64,000 nt of DNA. Origin: Adlercreutzia faecimuris. GTDB lineage: Bacteria > Actinomycetota > Coriobacteriia > Coriobacteriales > Eggerthellaceae. Under the pieces are notes generated by a model, which saw only the letters and a program-made list of their open reading frames with translations, was not told the DNA's origin and made no database searches. Shown in pieces: positions 44,326-53,896 of this stretch; the first letter of the stretch is position 1; each line of letters opens with the position of its first letter. A program made the translations under genes and the position numbers. Location: assembly GCF_022669055.1 (NCBI RefSeq), contig NZ_JAJMLW010000002.1:124001-188000 (forward strand). The letters run 5' to 3'.

Positions 44326-44418
44326 TGCGTTGCGGGGGGGGCGGGGCCTGCGCGTGTGCCGGCGGGGCGCCGGCTCACGGTCGCTCGATCCCCGAACCTC
44401 GCTTTTTCAGCCTTATCC

Positions 44419-44557
44419 TGCAAATTCGTTCGGTTATGCACTTCGAGATGCGACGGAGCGGCGCCTTATCGGCTTGAGAAGGCGCTCCGGGGAGGCTTAT
44501 TGCGGGAAAAGGGCGCCTTGCTCGGCAAGGGAGAGTGCATAACCGAACGAATTTGCA
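44419..44557. repeat. Inverted-repeat element E4
   Basis: Perfect 24-nt inverted arms (44419-44442 and 44534-44557) enclose a 91-nt centre with two nested hairpins (GCGCCTT...AAGGCGC and CCTTG...CAAGG). The arm includes ATTCGTTCGGTTATGCA. The GCGGGAAAAGGG at about 44502 partly resembles the core of E1-E3. It lies in the 522-bp gene-free gap 44280-44801 between the converging glycosyltransferase and coaX genes. Confidence 0.85.
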
Positions 44558-44609
44558 AATGGGGGCGCGAAAAGCATGGCGCCGACGACGGCGCGCCGGA
44601 CGGCGGGGC

Positions 44610-44770
44610 GCGTCGGGGGGGCGTGGCGCCGGCGCGCCGGGCGGCGGGGGGCCGACGGCGCGTGCGTGCCGGTGGGGCGCTTGGCGAGGAGGATATGCCG
44701 GGGGGTGTGGCGTCGGGGCGCCTGGCGGAGTGCGTCGGGGGGGCGTGGCGCCGGCGCGCCGGGCGGCGGG
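44610..44770. repeat. Two exact 39-bp direct repeats in a G-rich gap
   Basis: 44610-44648 and 44732-44770 are identical; similarity continues about 15 bp further (CGGCGCGTGC in both). The stretch is strongly G-rich on the plus strand with runs of six or seven G. Frames across it have no ribosome-binding site or known family. It lies just past the coaX stop codon. Confidence 0.8.
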
Positions 44771-44801
44771 CCGGCGGCGCGTGCAGGTCGTCGTCAGGCG
44801 C

Positions 44802-45647
44802 CTAGCGGGGGCGGCGGTTGAGGGCGTGGAGGCGCACGAGGCCACGCAGGCCGAGGGAGGCGTCGGCCGTGGCCTCGTGGCGCAGCAGCCCGGCGATGAG
44901 CGCGGCGCCCTCGCCGGACACGACGAGCGGCGCGCCCTTGCCCAGCTCGCCCTCGATCAGGTCGGCGAGCCCGTCGAGGCGCGCCACCTCGCCCCAGACG
45001 ATGCCCGCGCGCATGGCCTCCTCGGTGGAGCGGCCGATGAGCGCGTCGGGGGCGCGCAGCTCCACCTCGGGCAGGCGCGCGGCGCGGACGGCGAGCCCCC
45101 GGGCGCCGAGCCCCACGCCCGGCAGGATGAGGCCGCCGGCGAAGGCGCCCTCGCCGTCGATGACCTCGACGGTGGTGGCGGTGCCCAGGTCCACGACGAT
45201 GAGGGGGAACCCGTAGTCAGCCCGGGCGGCCACCACGTCGGCGATGCGGTCGGCGCCCACCTCGCCGGGATCCTTGTAGGCCATGCGCAGGCCCGTCTTG
45301 ACGCCGGGGCCCACCACGAGGGGGCGCCGACCGCAGAGGCGCCGCGCCGCGCCGGCCCAGACGGGGGTGAGGGCGGGCACCACCGAGGCGAGCGCGGCGT
45401 CGTCGGGCCGCCCGCCGCCCGCCTCCGCGGGCTCCTCCGCACCGCCCGCACCCTCCGGCGTCGCGGGTGCCTGGGCCAGGCCCGCCTCCGCGGCGCGCAG
45501 GAACCCCTCGAGGGCCAGCAGCGCCTCGTCCTCGGTGGCGGCGGGGTTGGCGGCCACCTCCCAGCACGCGGTGAGCGCGCCGTCGCGGGCGAGCCCCATC
45601 CGCACGACGGCGTTGCCGATGTCTGCCACGAGGAGGGTGTGGGCCAT
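44802..45647 (-). CDS. coaX: Type III pantothenate kinase
   Basis: A 281-residue ASKHA-fold kinase for the first step of coenzyme A synthesis. ATP-binding VADIGNAVVRMG (Asp9), the substrate motif GADRIAD (131-137) and VVDLGTATTVEVID (catalytic Asp153). A Pro/Gly/Glu-rich insert at about 58-83 is not part of the usual family. ATG at 45647 with GGAAAGGA upstream. coaBC, later in the same pathway, is also in this window. Confidence 0.93.
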   Translation of the reverse strand: MAHTLLVADIGNAVVRMGLARDGALTACWEVAANPAATEDEALLALEGFLRAAEAGLAQAPATPEGAGGAEEPAEAGGGRPDDAALASVVPALTPVWAGAARRLCGRRPLVVGPGVKTGLRMAYKDPGEVGADRIADVVAARADYGFPLIVVDLGTATTVEVIDGEGAFAGGLILPGVGLGARGLAVRAARLPEVELRAPDALIGRSTEEAMRAGIVWGEVARLDGLADLIEGELGKGAPLVVSGEGAALIAGLLRHEATADASLGLRGLVRLHALNRRPR

Positions 45648-45748
45648 GGTGTCCGTCCTTTCCGCCCGATGCGCGCCCACAGGGCGCCTTCCCGCCTGAT
45701 TTTCGCACATCTTCGCCCCGCGGGCGCCCACATGCGGCCCGGGCGCCC

Positions 45749-45754
45749 TATAAT
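45749..45754 (+). promoter_or_regulatory. -10 box of the OPT transporter gene
   Basis: Consensus TATAAT, 70 bp before the ATG; no clear -35 box. The leader can form a short CTCCCC/GGGGGAG hairpin. Confidence 0.55.
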
Positions 45755-45824
45755 GGTGGCCGTCCTGAGGTAACCCGACTCCCCGAACCCGAGGGGGAGC
45801 GGATATACGGAACGGAGAAAACCT

Positions 45825-47543
45825 ATGAGCGACCTCAAGGGTCAGCTGACCCTGCGGGGCGTCGTCGTCGGCTGCGTCGGCTGCGTCGTCATCACCGCGT
45901 CTTCCGTCTACACGGCCCTGCGCATGGGCGCGCTGCCGTGGCCCATCATCTTCGCGGCCATCGTGTCGCTGTTCTTCCTGCGGGCCGTGAGCCGCGGCAG
46001 GTCCACCTTGAACGAGGCGAACGTCACCCACACCGTCATGTCGTCGGGCGCCATGGTGGCGGGCGGCCTGGCCTTCACCATCCCCGGCGCGTGGATGCTG
46101 GGGCTCGCCGACGAGATATCCGCCCTCGATTTGGCCGTCATCGCCGTGGGCGGGGTGGTGCTGGGGCTCGTCGGCTCGGTGCTGCTGCGCCGCCACTTCA
46201 TCGAGGAGGAGGGGCTCGAGTACCCCATCGGCCAGGCGGCCGCCCAGACGCTCAAGGCGGGGGACGCCGGCGGCGCCACGGGGCGGCGGCTGTTCGGCGC
46301 CATGGGCGCGGCCGGCCTCTACGCGCTTCTGCGCGACGGGCTGGGCGTCATCCCGTCCATGCTGGCGGCGCTGCCCGTGCCGGGCGTGGCCTTCGGCATC
46401 TACAACTCGCCGCTGTCGCTGGCGGTGGGCTTCCTGGTGGGCACGGGCGCGGTCCTGGTGTGGTTCGCCGGCGCGCTCATCGCCAACTTCGGCATCATCG
46501 TCGGCGCGCCGGCGCTGGGGCTGTGCGACGTGGCCACGGCCCAGGCGGTCGTGTCCAGCCTGGGCATGGGGCTCATGATGGGCTGCGGCGTGGCCGTCAT
46601 CGCCCGTGACATCCTGCCCCGCGGCCTCGCCGGCGCCCGCCGCGCCTGGGCCGCCCGGCGCGACGCGGCCGGCGTGGTGGGCCTGACGGCGGCGAGCGCG
46701 GCGTCCGCCCGCCCGGCGCCCGGGCACGCTCGCCGCCGCTCCGCCGGCGTGGCGGCGCTCGCGGTGGCCGCCGTGGCGCTCGCGGCGGCCACGGTGCTGG
46801 GCCTGCCGCCGGCCGTGGCCGCGGCCGTGGTGCTGCTCGCCTTCGTGGCGGCGGCCATGGCGGCCCAGTCGGTGGGGCAGACCGGCATCGACCCGCTCGA
46901 GATATTCGGCCTCATCGTGATGCTCCTGATAGCCGCCTTCGCCGACGTGGCGCCGGCGCGGCTGTTCTTCATCGCGGCGCTCGTGGCCGTGGCGGCGGGG
47001 CTCGCCGGCGACGTGATGAACGACTTCAAGGCCGGGCACGTCCTGGGCACGAGCCCGCGCGCCCAGTGGGTGGGCCAGGCCATCGGCGGCGTGGTGGGCG
47101 CTCTCGTGGCCGTGGCGGCCCTGGAGGCGCTGCTGGCCGGCTACGGCCCCGACGCCTTCGGGCCCGGACGCGACTTCGTGGCCGCCCAGGCCTCGGTGGT
47201 GGCCACCATGGTGGGCGGCATCCCGCACGTGCCCGCCTTCGCCGTGGGGCTCGCCGCCGGGTTCGCGCTGTATCTGGCGGGGTTCCCCGCCATGATGCTC
47301 GGGCTCGGCGTGTACCTGCCCTTCTACCTGTCGTTCACGGGCTTCCTCGGGGCCATGGCCAAGGTGGCGTGGGGGCGCGTGGGCGCGTGGCGCCGGCGCG
47401 GGATGGCGCCGGAGGAGCGCGCGGCGGCCGAGGCGGCCGACGAGGAGCGCGGCCTCATCGTGGCCTCGGGCCTCATGGGCGGCGAGTCCATCATGGGCAT
47501 CGTGCTGGCGATGATCGTGGCCGGCGGGGCGCTTCTGTCCTAG
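45825..47543 (+). CDS. OPT/YSL-family transporter
   Basis: A 572-residue protein with about 14 membrane helices of the oligopeptide/metal-chelate transporter superfamily: NEANVTHTVMSSGAMVAGGLAFTIPG in the first third, LEYPIGQAAAQTLKAGD, DVATAQAVVSSLGMG, MNDFKAGHVLGTSPRAQW and the end GLIVASGLMGGESIMGI are OPT signatures. Likely imports peptides or metal chelates with protons. Near residue 275-315 a hydrophilic Arg/Ala linker separates the two halves. ATG with CGGAGAAA upstream. Confidence 0.88.
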   Translation: MSDLKGQLTLRGVVVGCVGCVVITASSVYTALRMGALPWPIIFAAIVSLFFLRAVSRGRSTLNEANVTHTVMSSGAMVAGGLAFTIPGAWMLGLADEISALDLAVIAVGGVVLGLVGSVLLRRHFIEEEGLEYPIGQAAAQTLKAGDAGGATGRRLFGAMGAAGLYALLRDGLGVIPSMLAALPVPGVAFGIYNSPLSLAVGFLVGTGAVLVWFAGALIANFGIIVGAPALGLCDVATAQAVVSSLGMGLMMGCGVAVIARDILPRGLAGARRAWAARRDAAGVVGLTAASAASARPAPGHARRRSAGVAALAVAAVALAAATVLGLPPAVAAAVVLLAFVAAAMAAQSVGQTGIDPLEIFGLIVMLLIAAFADVAPARLFFIAALVAVAAGLAGDVMNDFKAGHVLGTSPRAQWVGQAIGGVVGALVAVAALEALLAGYGPDAFGPGRDFVAAQASVVATMVGGIPHVPAFAVGLAAGFALYLAGFPAMMLGLGVYLPFYLSFTGFLGAMAKVAWGRVGAWRRRGMAPEERAAAEAADEERGLIVASGLMGGESIMGIVLAMIVAGGALLS

Positions 47544-47705
47544 GCGCCGCGCCGCGGCTGCCCGCAGGCGCCCCGCCCGGCGGGGGAGGGCGGCGGCCCG
47601 GCGGGGAGGCACTGGATCGGCGGAGGAGGGTGGCGGCCCCCCGGCCGCGGGCGCCCGTCCGCGCCGGGCCGCCCGCCGGCGCCGCGGGACGCCCCGCCCG
47701 TCGCG

Positions 47706-49031
47706 CTACTTGTAGTCGGCGGGGTTCTTCGTGGACGAGCCGGTGGTGTTCGTCTCGTTGCGCAGCTCGTGGCCGAAGCGCACGGCCGATTCGCCGAAGC
47801 GGTCCTTGAGCGCGTCGGTGGCGGCCAAGAGGCCCCGGCGGCGGCCCTCGTCGCGCAGGGCGGGCCGCCCGTCGCGGGCGCGGCCCGCCGGCGGCCCGCC
47901 GCCGAGCTCCTCGTCGGAGAAGAGCGCCTCCTGCACCGCGTCCTCGGGCTTGAACCCGGCCATGCCCACGCCGAGCAGGCGCACCTTGATGCCGGGGCTC
48001 CACACGTCGTCGAGCATCTCGTAGAGCACGGGCGTGTAGGCCAGCTCGTCGTCGGTGGGCCGGTCCAGCCGCCGCTGGACGGAGCGGGTGGTGCGGTCGT
48101 CGTAGCGGATGCGGACGGACAGCGTCCGCCCGGCGAGCCCCTTGCGCCGCAGCCGGCGCCCCACCTTGGCCCCCATGGTGGCCAGCGCCGCCTCGATGTC
48201 GGCGCGCTCGGTGAGGTCGCGGGCGAAGGTCATCTCGTTGGACACCGACTTCACCTCGTCGTCCACCTCCACGGGCGACTCGTCGGCGCCGGCGGCCCGG
48301 GCGCGCATCATGGGCCCGTTCTTGCCGAACACGCGGCGCAAGAGCCCCTCGTCGGCGGCGGCCATCTCGCCTAAGGTGCGCACGCCGCGGGCCGTGAGGG
48401 CCGCCTCGGCCGCCGGCCCCACGCCGCTCAAGGTGCGCACGGGCAGAGGGCCCAGGAACGCCGCCTCGCCGCCGGGGTAGCACACGGTCAGCCCGCGCGG
48501 CTTGTCCATGTCCGAGGCGATCTTGGCCACCGACTTGGTGGTGCCCACGCCGATGGAGCAGGTGACGCCGAGCTCCTCGACGCGCCCCTGGATGCGCTGG
48601 GCGATCGCCACGGGGTGCTCGGCGTTCACGCGGGTGGGGGACACGTCCATGAAGGCCTCGTCGATGGACACCTGCTGGACGTGGGGCGTCTCGTCGCGCA
48701 GGATGGCCATGATGGCGCGCGACACCTGCCGGTAGCGGTCGTGGCTCCCGCCCGTCCAGATGGCGTCGGGGCACAGGCGACGGGCCATCGACGCGGGCAT
48801 GGCGCTGCGCACGCCGAAGGCGCGCGCCTCGTAGGAGCAGGTGGACACCACGCCGTGCTTGTCGGCGTCGCCGCCCACGATGACGGGCTTGCCGCGCCAG
48901 CCGGGGTGGTCGAGCTGCTCGACCGACGCGAAGAAGGCGTCGAGGTCCACCAGCAGGATGGCCGGCCCCTCCCAGGGGGCCAGCAGGGCGTCGAGGCCGG
49001 GTATGTCAGCGCGCTCGTCCATGGGGGACAT
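47706..49031 (-). CDS. dinB: DNA polymerase IV
   Basis: A 441-residue Y-family translesion polymerase: LVDLDAFFASVEQ (metal Asp), KPVIVGGDADKHGVVSTCSYEARAFGVRSAMP, VSIDEAFMDVSPT (metal Asp-Glu), SIGVGTTKSVAKIASD and the little finger domain (about 240-360). Past residue 365 the tail is Gly/Arg-rich. No ribosome-binding site is visible before the ATG at 49031, and a second ATG lies at 49022. No beta-clamp motif was confirmed at the end. Confidence 0.95.
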   Translation of the reverse strand: MSPMDERADIPGLDALLAPWEGPAILLVDLDAFFASVEQLDHPGWRGKPVIVGGDADKHGVVSTCSYEARAFGVRSAMPASMARRLCPDAIWTGGSHDRYRQVSRAIMAILRDETPHVQQVSIDEAFMDVSPTRVNAEHPVAIAQRIQGRVEELGVTCSIGVGTTKSVAKIASDMDKPRGLTVCYPGGEAAFLGPLPVRTLSGVGPAAEAALTARGVRTLGEMAAADEGLLRRVFGKNGPMMRARAAGADESPVEVDDEVKSVSNEMTFARDLTERADIEAALATMGAKVGRRLRRKGLAGRTLSVRIRYDDRTTRSVQRRLDRPTDDELAYTPVLYEMLDDVWSPGIKVRLLGVGMAGFKPEDAVQEALFSDEELGGGPPAGRARDGRPALRDEGRRRGLLAATDALKDRFGESAVRFGHELRNETNTTGSSTKNPADYK

Positions 49032-49134
49032 GGTACGCCATCGCCGCCCGGTTGGGAACAGACGTTCCGGGTGATTTTCGAGGGCCTGCGGGCGCGGTGC
49101 GGGGGATCACGGCGTGCGGGACCCGGCACGAAAG

Positions 49135-49159
49135 AGGCCCCCCGCGGAGCGAGGGGCCT
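49135..49159 (-). terminator. Terminator of degV
   Basis: AGGCCCC (minus, 49159-49153) pairs with 49141-49135, followed on the minus strand by CTTTC. Confidence 0.65.
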
Positions 49160-49176
49160 GGGGCTTGCGAGGGGGG

Positions 49177-50049
49177 CTAGCGGTGGTCGGCGAGGAAGAA
49201 CAGGGCCATGGTGCCGGGGCCGGAGTGCGCGCCGATGACCGGGTCGACGTAGTTGATGACCACGTCGCGCACGCCGAAGCGCTCCCGCACCATGGCGGCC
49301 ACGTACTCGGCGTCCTCCCGGCAGTCGCCGTGGGTGATGAACACCGTCTGCTCGGAGACGGGCTGGATGGCCGTGGCCTCCATGTGGTCGACGAGCGCCT
49401 TGAGTGACTTCTTGCGGCCGCGCACCTTCTCGAGCGGGATGAGGTGTCCCTCGTCGTCGACGTGCATGACCGGCTTGATGTTGAGCAGCGTCCCGGCCCA
49501 GGCGCTCGTCTTGGACACGCGCCCGCCGCGGAACAGGAACATGAGGTCGTCCACCGTGAACCAGTGGGCCAGGTTGAGCTTGTGGTCCTCGAGCCAGCGG
49601 TGCACCTCCTCGATGGGGGCGCCGTCGCGGGCCATGCGCGCCGCGTACCACACCAGAAGGCCCTCGCCGCCCGAGGCGGCCAGGGTGTCGACGGTCAGCA
49701 CCGTGCGCTCCGGGAACTCCTGGGCGAGCTGGCCCAGCAGCAGGTCGATCTCCTGGTAGGTGCCCGACAGCCCGCTCGAGAAGCCGATGTAGAGGATGTC
49801 GCGCCCGTCGGCGAGCAGCCCGCGCAGCAGGGCCTCGGAGTCGGCCATGCTCGGCAGCGACGTGGTGAAGACCTTCCCCTCGCGCATCATGGCGTAGAAC
49901 TGGGACAGGTCGGTGTGCTCGCCCTTCAGGTAGCTGTGGTACTGCTCGCCGTCGGCCATGAACGACAGGGGGAGTATGTGCAGGCCGAACTCGTCGATCA
50001 TGTCCTCGACGAGGTTCGAGCTGGAGTCGGTGACGATCTCGAATGCCAT
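49177..50049 (-). CDS. DegV-family fatty-acid-binding protein
   Basis: A 290-residue protein: IVTDSSSNLVEDMIDEFGLHILPLSF at the start, FTTSLPSMADSEALLRG, ILYIGFSSGLSGTYQ, and VVINYVDPVIGAHSGPGTMALFF at the end. DegV/FakB proteins hold a fatty acid for phosphorylation by FakA in host-lipid use; no fakA is in the window. ATG at 50049 with AGAGGAG upstream and TAGAAT at 50127-50122 as -10. Confidence 0.95.
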   Translation of the reverse strand: MAFEIVTDSSSNLVEDMIDEFGLHILPLSFMADGEQYHSYLKGEHTDLSQFYAMMREGKVFTTSLPSMADSEALLRGLLADGRDILYIGFSSGLSGTYQEIDLLLGQLAQEFPERTVLTVDTLAASGGEGLLVWYAARMARDGAPIEEVHRWLEDHKLNLAHWFTVDDLMFLFRGGRVSKTSAWAGTLLNIKPVMHVDDEGHLIPLEKVRGRKKSLKALVDHMEATAIQPVSEQTVFITHGDCREDAEYVAAMVRERFGVRDVVINYVDPVIGAHSGPGTMALFFLADHR

Positions 50050-50121
50050 GGGGCGAATCTCCTCTCGCGCAGGGCGCGCGACCCCGCGGTGCCTGGCGCG
50101 TCCTAGTTTCTCCGAGGGGCC

Positions 50122-50127
50122 ATTCTA
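50122..50127 (-). promoter_or_regulatory. -10 box of degV
   Basis: TAGAAT on the minus strand 72 bp before the degV ATG; no strong -35 box. Confidence 0.45.
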
Positions 50128-50363
50128 CCCCAACGATGCCCGGGGCGGGTGACGGATGATCCACATTCACCCCCTCGGGTGTGGCGTAAGGGGCCCGGCC
50201 CGCCGGGAGGGGTGGTGGGCCGGGCCGGCCCCTCGGGGACGCTCCCCGCCGGATGCCGGCCCCGCGCGGCCGGCATCCGGCGCCTCGTGGCCGCGCCTGC
50301 GGCCGGCCGCGGTTTTTCCGCGCAGGGGGCGCCCGCGCCGTGGCGGGCGCGGCGCCGTTCGCC

Positions 50364-50369
50364 TATACT
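50364..50369 (+). promoter_or_regulatory. -10 box of the ileS operon
   Basis: TATACT about 93 bp before the ileS start; -35 region G+C-rich without a match. Confidence 0.5.
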
Positions 50370-50462
50370 GTTCGGGTTTGAGACCCCCGGGGGCCCGGCG
50401 CCGTGCGCCCCGCCCCCTTCCCAAGGCAGGCACGCGACAGCAAGAGAAGGATGGGACGAACG

Positions 50463-53303
50463 GTGGGCAACAGCTACAAGGAGACGATGAACCTCCCGCA
50501 GACCGACTTCGCCATGCGGGGCAACCTCCCCCAGAAGGAGCCGGATCGCCTGGCGCGGTGGCAGGAGATGGACCTGTACCACCAGGTGCTCGAGAAGAAC
50601 CGCGACGGCAGGCCGTTCGTGCTGCATGACGGCCCCCCCTACGCCAACGGCCCCATCCACATCGGGCATGCCTTCAACAAGATCCTCAAGGACTTCGTGG
50701 TCAAGAGCCACGCCCAGCGCGGCTTCTTCACCCCCTACGTCCCCGGCTGGGACTGCCACGGCCAGCCCATCGAGCATATGGTGGAGGTGACGCTCGGCAA
50801 GGAGAAGATGGCCGAGATCGACCAGCCCACCCTGCGCCGGCTCTGCCGCGAGTGGGCCGAGCGCTACGTCGGCGTGCAGCGCGAGGGCTTCAAGCGCCTG
50901 GGCGTCAACGCCGAGTGGGACAACCCCTACCTCACCTTCACCCCCGACTACGAGGCCGGCAACGTCGAGCTGTTCCGCGACATGTACCTGCGCGGCTCCA
51001 TCTACCGCGGCCGCAAGCCCATCCACTGGTGCAAGCGGTGCCACACCGCGCTCGCCGAGGCCGAGATCGAGTACGGCGACGAGGTGTCGCCCTCCATCTT
51101 CGTGAAGTTCAGGCTCGACCTCATGCCGGGCGTCTTCGAGGCCGCCGGCGCCGAGGGCGACGCCTACGTGCTCATCTGGACCACCACCCCCTGGACGCTG
51201 CCGGCCAACACGGCCGTGTCGCTGGCCCCCGACGCCGACTACGTGATGGTGCGCGTGGACGGCGACAACCTGCTCATGGCGCGCGACCTGGTGGAGTCGG
51301 TGGCCGAGGTGGCCGGCTGGGACGGCTGGGAGCTCGTCGCGGGCGACGACGGCGAGCCGGTCACGCTCAAGGGCAAGCAGCTCTACGGCCTCACCTACAC
51401 CTGCCCCATCCGCCAGGACCTCAAGGGCACCGTCATCTACGGCGACCACGTCACGCTCGACACCGGCACCGGCGCCGTGCACACGGCCCCCGGCCACGGC
51501 CAGGACGACTACCTCGTGGCGCTCGAGTTCGACATCCCGCTGCTCATGCCCGTGGACGACGACGGCCGCCTCACCGACGAGGCGGGCCGCTTCGCCGGGC
51601 TCGACACCGACGAGGCCAACCCGGTCATCATCGACTGGCTGCGCGAGCAGGGCACGCTCGTGGCCGAGAAGAAGATCAGCCACTCCTACCCGCACTGCTG
51701 GCGCTGCCACCAGCCGGTCATCTTCCGCGCCACCGACCAGTGGTTCGTGTCGATGGACGAGAACGCCCTGCGCGAGGACGCCCTGCGCGCCATCACGTCG
51801 GAGGTGCGCTTCGTGCCCGACTGGGCGAAGAACCGCATCGGGTCCATGGTGGCCGACCGCCCCGACTGGTGCATCTCGCGCCAGCGCTCCTGGGGCGTGC
51901 CCATCCCCGTGTTCAAGTGCGCCAAGTGCGGCTCCACCGTAGCCGACGAGGACACCTTCGACGCCGTCATCCGGCTGTTCGAGGAGGAGGGCGCCGACGC
52001 CTGGTTCACCCGCGAGCCGTCCGAGTACCTGCCCCGCACCACGCGCTGCCCGAAGTGCGGCGGGACTGAGCTCGTGCCCGAGAAGGACATCCTCGACGTG
52101 TGGTGGGAATCGGGCGTGTCGCACACGAGCGTGCTCAAGCACCGCGCCGGCGAGGGCCTGCGCTTCCCGGCCGACCTGTACCTGGAGGGCTCCGACCAGC
52201 ACCGCGGCTGGTTCCAGAGCTCGCTGCTCACCTCGGTGGGCGCCTACGGCGTGCCGCCCTACAAGTCGGTCATGCACTGCGGCTTCACCGTCGACGAGGA
52301 GGGGCGCAAGATGTCCAAGTCCCTCGGCAACGGCGTGGACCCAGCCGAGGTCATGGACAAGTTCGGCGCCGACGTGCTGCGCCTGTGGGTGTCGTCGGTG
52401 GACTACTCCCAGGACGTGTCCATCTCCGACGGCATCCTGAAGCAGGTGTCGGACGCCTACCGCCGCTTCCGCAACACCTTCCGCTTCCTGCTGGGCAACC
52501 TGGACGACTTCTCCAACGACGACGCGGTGACCGACTGGGACGCGCTCGAGCCCATCGACCAGTGGCAGCTGGTGCGCACCGTGCGCCTGCTCGCCGAGGT
52601 GGAGGCCGCCTACGAGGCCCTGCGCTTCAACGCCGTGTACCGCGCGCTCTACGAGTACGTCAACGAGCTGTCGGCCGTGTACATGGACGTGACGAAGGAC
52701 CGCCTGTACTCCGAGGCGCCCGCCTCCCCGCGCCGGCGCGCCGTGCAGACGGTGCTCATGGACATCCTGGAGGTGCTCGTCCGCGTGATGGCGCCCATCC
52801 TGTCGTTCACCGTGGACGAGGTGTGGGACCACTACCCGCCGGCCCTGCGCGGCGAGGAGGGCCGCCCGGCCTCCGTCCAGCTGGCCGGCTGGCCCGTGCG
52901 CTCCGACTTCGCGCCGGCGCTGCCGGCCGACGCCGAGGCCCAGGTGGCCGCGTTCGGCGAGATGATGGCCGTGCGCGACGTGGTGACCAAGGCGCTCGAG
53001 GACGCGCGCACCGCCAAGGTGATCGGCAAGAGCCAGGAGGCCGCCGTCACCGTCGTGGCGCCCGCCGCCCTGGTCGAGGTCGCCCGCGGGTTCGACCCGG
53101 CCGTGTTCGAGGAGCTGTTCATCGTGGCGTCGGCGGCCTTCGAGGAGGGCGACGGCGAGGAGGCGACCGCGCGCGTGGCCGTGGCCGAGGGCGAGAAGTG
53201 CCCGCGCTGCTGGAACATCCGCGCGCTCGGCGGCGACCCCGCGCACCCGGACGTGTGCGCGCGCTGCGCGGAGGCCCTGGACGCCATCGGGTACGAGGGG
53301 TAG
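50463..53303 (+). CDS. ileS: Isoleucyl-tRNA synthetase
   Basis: A 946-residue class I synthetase: [10 protein letters not shown] (HIGH motif), the editing domain with [11 protein letters not shown] and the [15 protein letters not shown] strand, KMSKSLGNG (KMSKS motif) and a C-terminal zinc finger CPRC...CARC. GTG at 50463 gives the family-like start [16 protein letters not shown] and has AGAAGG 12 nt before it; the ATG at 50451 directly abuts that sequence and is less likely. It heads a run of six genes with gaps of at most 6 bp. Confidence 0.96.
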   Translation: MGNSYKETMNLPQTDFAMRGNLPQKEPDRLARWQEMDLYHQVLEKNRDGRPFVLHDGPPYANGPIHIGHAFNKILKDFVVKSHAQRGFFTPYVPGWDCHGQPIEHMVEVTLGKEKMAEIDQPTLRRLCREWAERYVGVQREGFKRLGVNAEWDNPYLTFTPDYEAGNVELFRDMYLRGSIYRGRKPIHWCKRCHTALAEAEIEYGDEVSPSIFVKFRLDLMPGVFEAAGAEGDAYVLIWTTTPWTLPANTAVSLAPDADYVMVRVDGDNLLMARDLVESVAEVAGWDGWELVAGDDGEPVTLKGKQLYGLTYTCPIRQDLKGTVIYGDHVTLDTGTGAVHTAPGHGQDDYLVALEFDIPLLMPVDDDGRLTDEAGRFAGLDTDEANPVIIDWLREQGTLVAEKKISHSYPHCWRCHQPVIFRATDQWFVSMDENALREDALRAITSEVRFVPDWAKNRIGSMVADRPDWCISRQRSWGVPIPVFKCAKCGSTVADEDTFDAVIRLFEEEGADAWFTREPSEYLPRTTRCPKCGGTELVPEKDILDVWWESGVSHTSVLKHRAGEGLRFPADLYLEGSDQHRGWFQSSLLTSVGAYGVPPYKSVMHCGFTVDEEGRKMSKSLGNGVDPAEVMDKFGADVLRLWVSSVDYSQDVSISDGILKQVSDAYRRFRNTFRFLLGNLDDFSNDDAVTDWDALEPIDQWQLVRTVRLLAEVEAAYEALRFNAVYRALYEYVNELSAVYMDVTKDRLYSEAPASPRRRAVQTVLMDILEVLVRVMAPILSFTVDEVWDHYPPALRGEEGRPASVQLAGWPVRSDFAPALPADAEAQVAAFGEMMAVRDVVTKALEDARTAKVIGKSQEAAVTVVAPAALVEVARGFDPAVFEELFIVASAAFEEGDGEEATARVAVAEGEKCPRCWNIRALGGDPAHPDVCARCAEALDAIGYEG

Positions 53304-53309
53304 GCGCCC

Positions 53310-53894
53310 GTGGCCGACGCAGGCGAGAGGCCCGTGGGCGGCGCGCCCGCCCCGGGCGCCGGCGGCGAGCGCCCGGGGCGGGCGCTCGCGCGCAACGCCG
53401 TCGTCCTCACGGCGGTGGGGACCCTGTGGATCGCGCTCGACCTGGCCACGAAGGCGTGGTTCAACCAGTTCCCGCCCGGCACCGTGGTGGGCGGGCCCCT
53501 CCTCGGCCTCGTCCGCCTCCGCGTCGTGCACAACACCGGCGGCGCGTGGGGGGTGCTCGACGGCGCCACCGTCCTTCTGGGCATCCTCGCCGTCATCGTG
53601 TGCTCGGCGCTGCTCGTCTACGTGCTCGTCTTCGCGCGGCGCGCGACGCTCGCCGAGGTGATCGGGGCGACGCTCGTGTTCGCCGGCGGCGTCGGCAACG
53701 CCGTCGACCGCTTCACGCTGGGCTACGTGGTGGACTTCATCGACCCGGTGTTCATCGACTTCCCGACGTTCAACATCGCCGACATCGGCGTGACCTGCGG
53801 GTTCGTCATCTTCATCGTCGCTCTGGCCCGCCGTTGGCGCCGCGAGGAGCGCGCCCAGGCCGCCGCGGCCGGCGACGGCGCGGGGAGGTCCTAG
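53310..53894 (+). CDS. lspA: Lipoprotein signal peptidase
   Basis: A 194-residue membrane aspartyl protease that removes lipoprotein signal peptides. Four helices; catalytic Asp pair in GNAVDRFTLGYVVDF and FNIADIGV; VVHNTGGAWG in loop 1. GTG start 6 bp after ileS. The first 28 residues are Gly/Pro/Ala-rich and extra. Confidence 0.95.
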   Translation: MADAGERPVGGAPAPGAGGERPGRALARNAVVLTAVGTLWIALDLATKAWFNQFPPGTVVGGPLLGLVRLRVVHNTGGAWGVLDGATVLLGILAVIVCSALLVYVLVFARRATLAEVIGATLVFAGGVGNAVDRFTLGYVVDFIDPVFIDFPTFNIADIGVTCGFVIFIVALARRWRREERAQAAAAGDGAGRS

Positions 53895-53896
53895 CC

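Larger units (their letters stand above)
50050..50462. other. Divergent gap between degV and ileS
   Basis: 413 bp with no gene. It contains the degV -10 box (50127-50122, minus), a G+C-rich hairpin with 13-bp perfect stem and 6-nt loop (50249-50261 with 50268-50280), and the ileS -10 box TATACT (50364-50369). A T-box leader was looked for and not found. Confidence 0.6.

Noticed and set aside
44356-45773. Open frames across the G-rich repeats beyond coaX
   Set aside because: Translations are Arg/Gly low-complexity, run into coaX in antisense and have no start signals.
50170-50462. Possible T-box leader for ileS (a GGGTGGT-like string at about 50210)
   Set aside because: The promoter-like TATACT lies downstream of it, the leader is under 100 nt, and the specifier loop and TGGN antiterminator could not be found.
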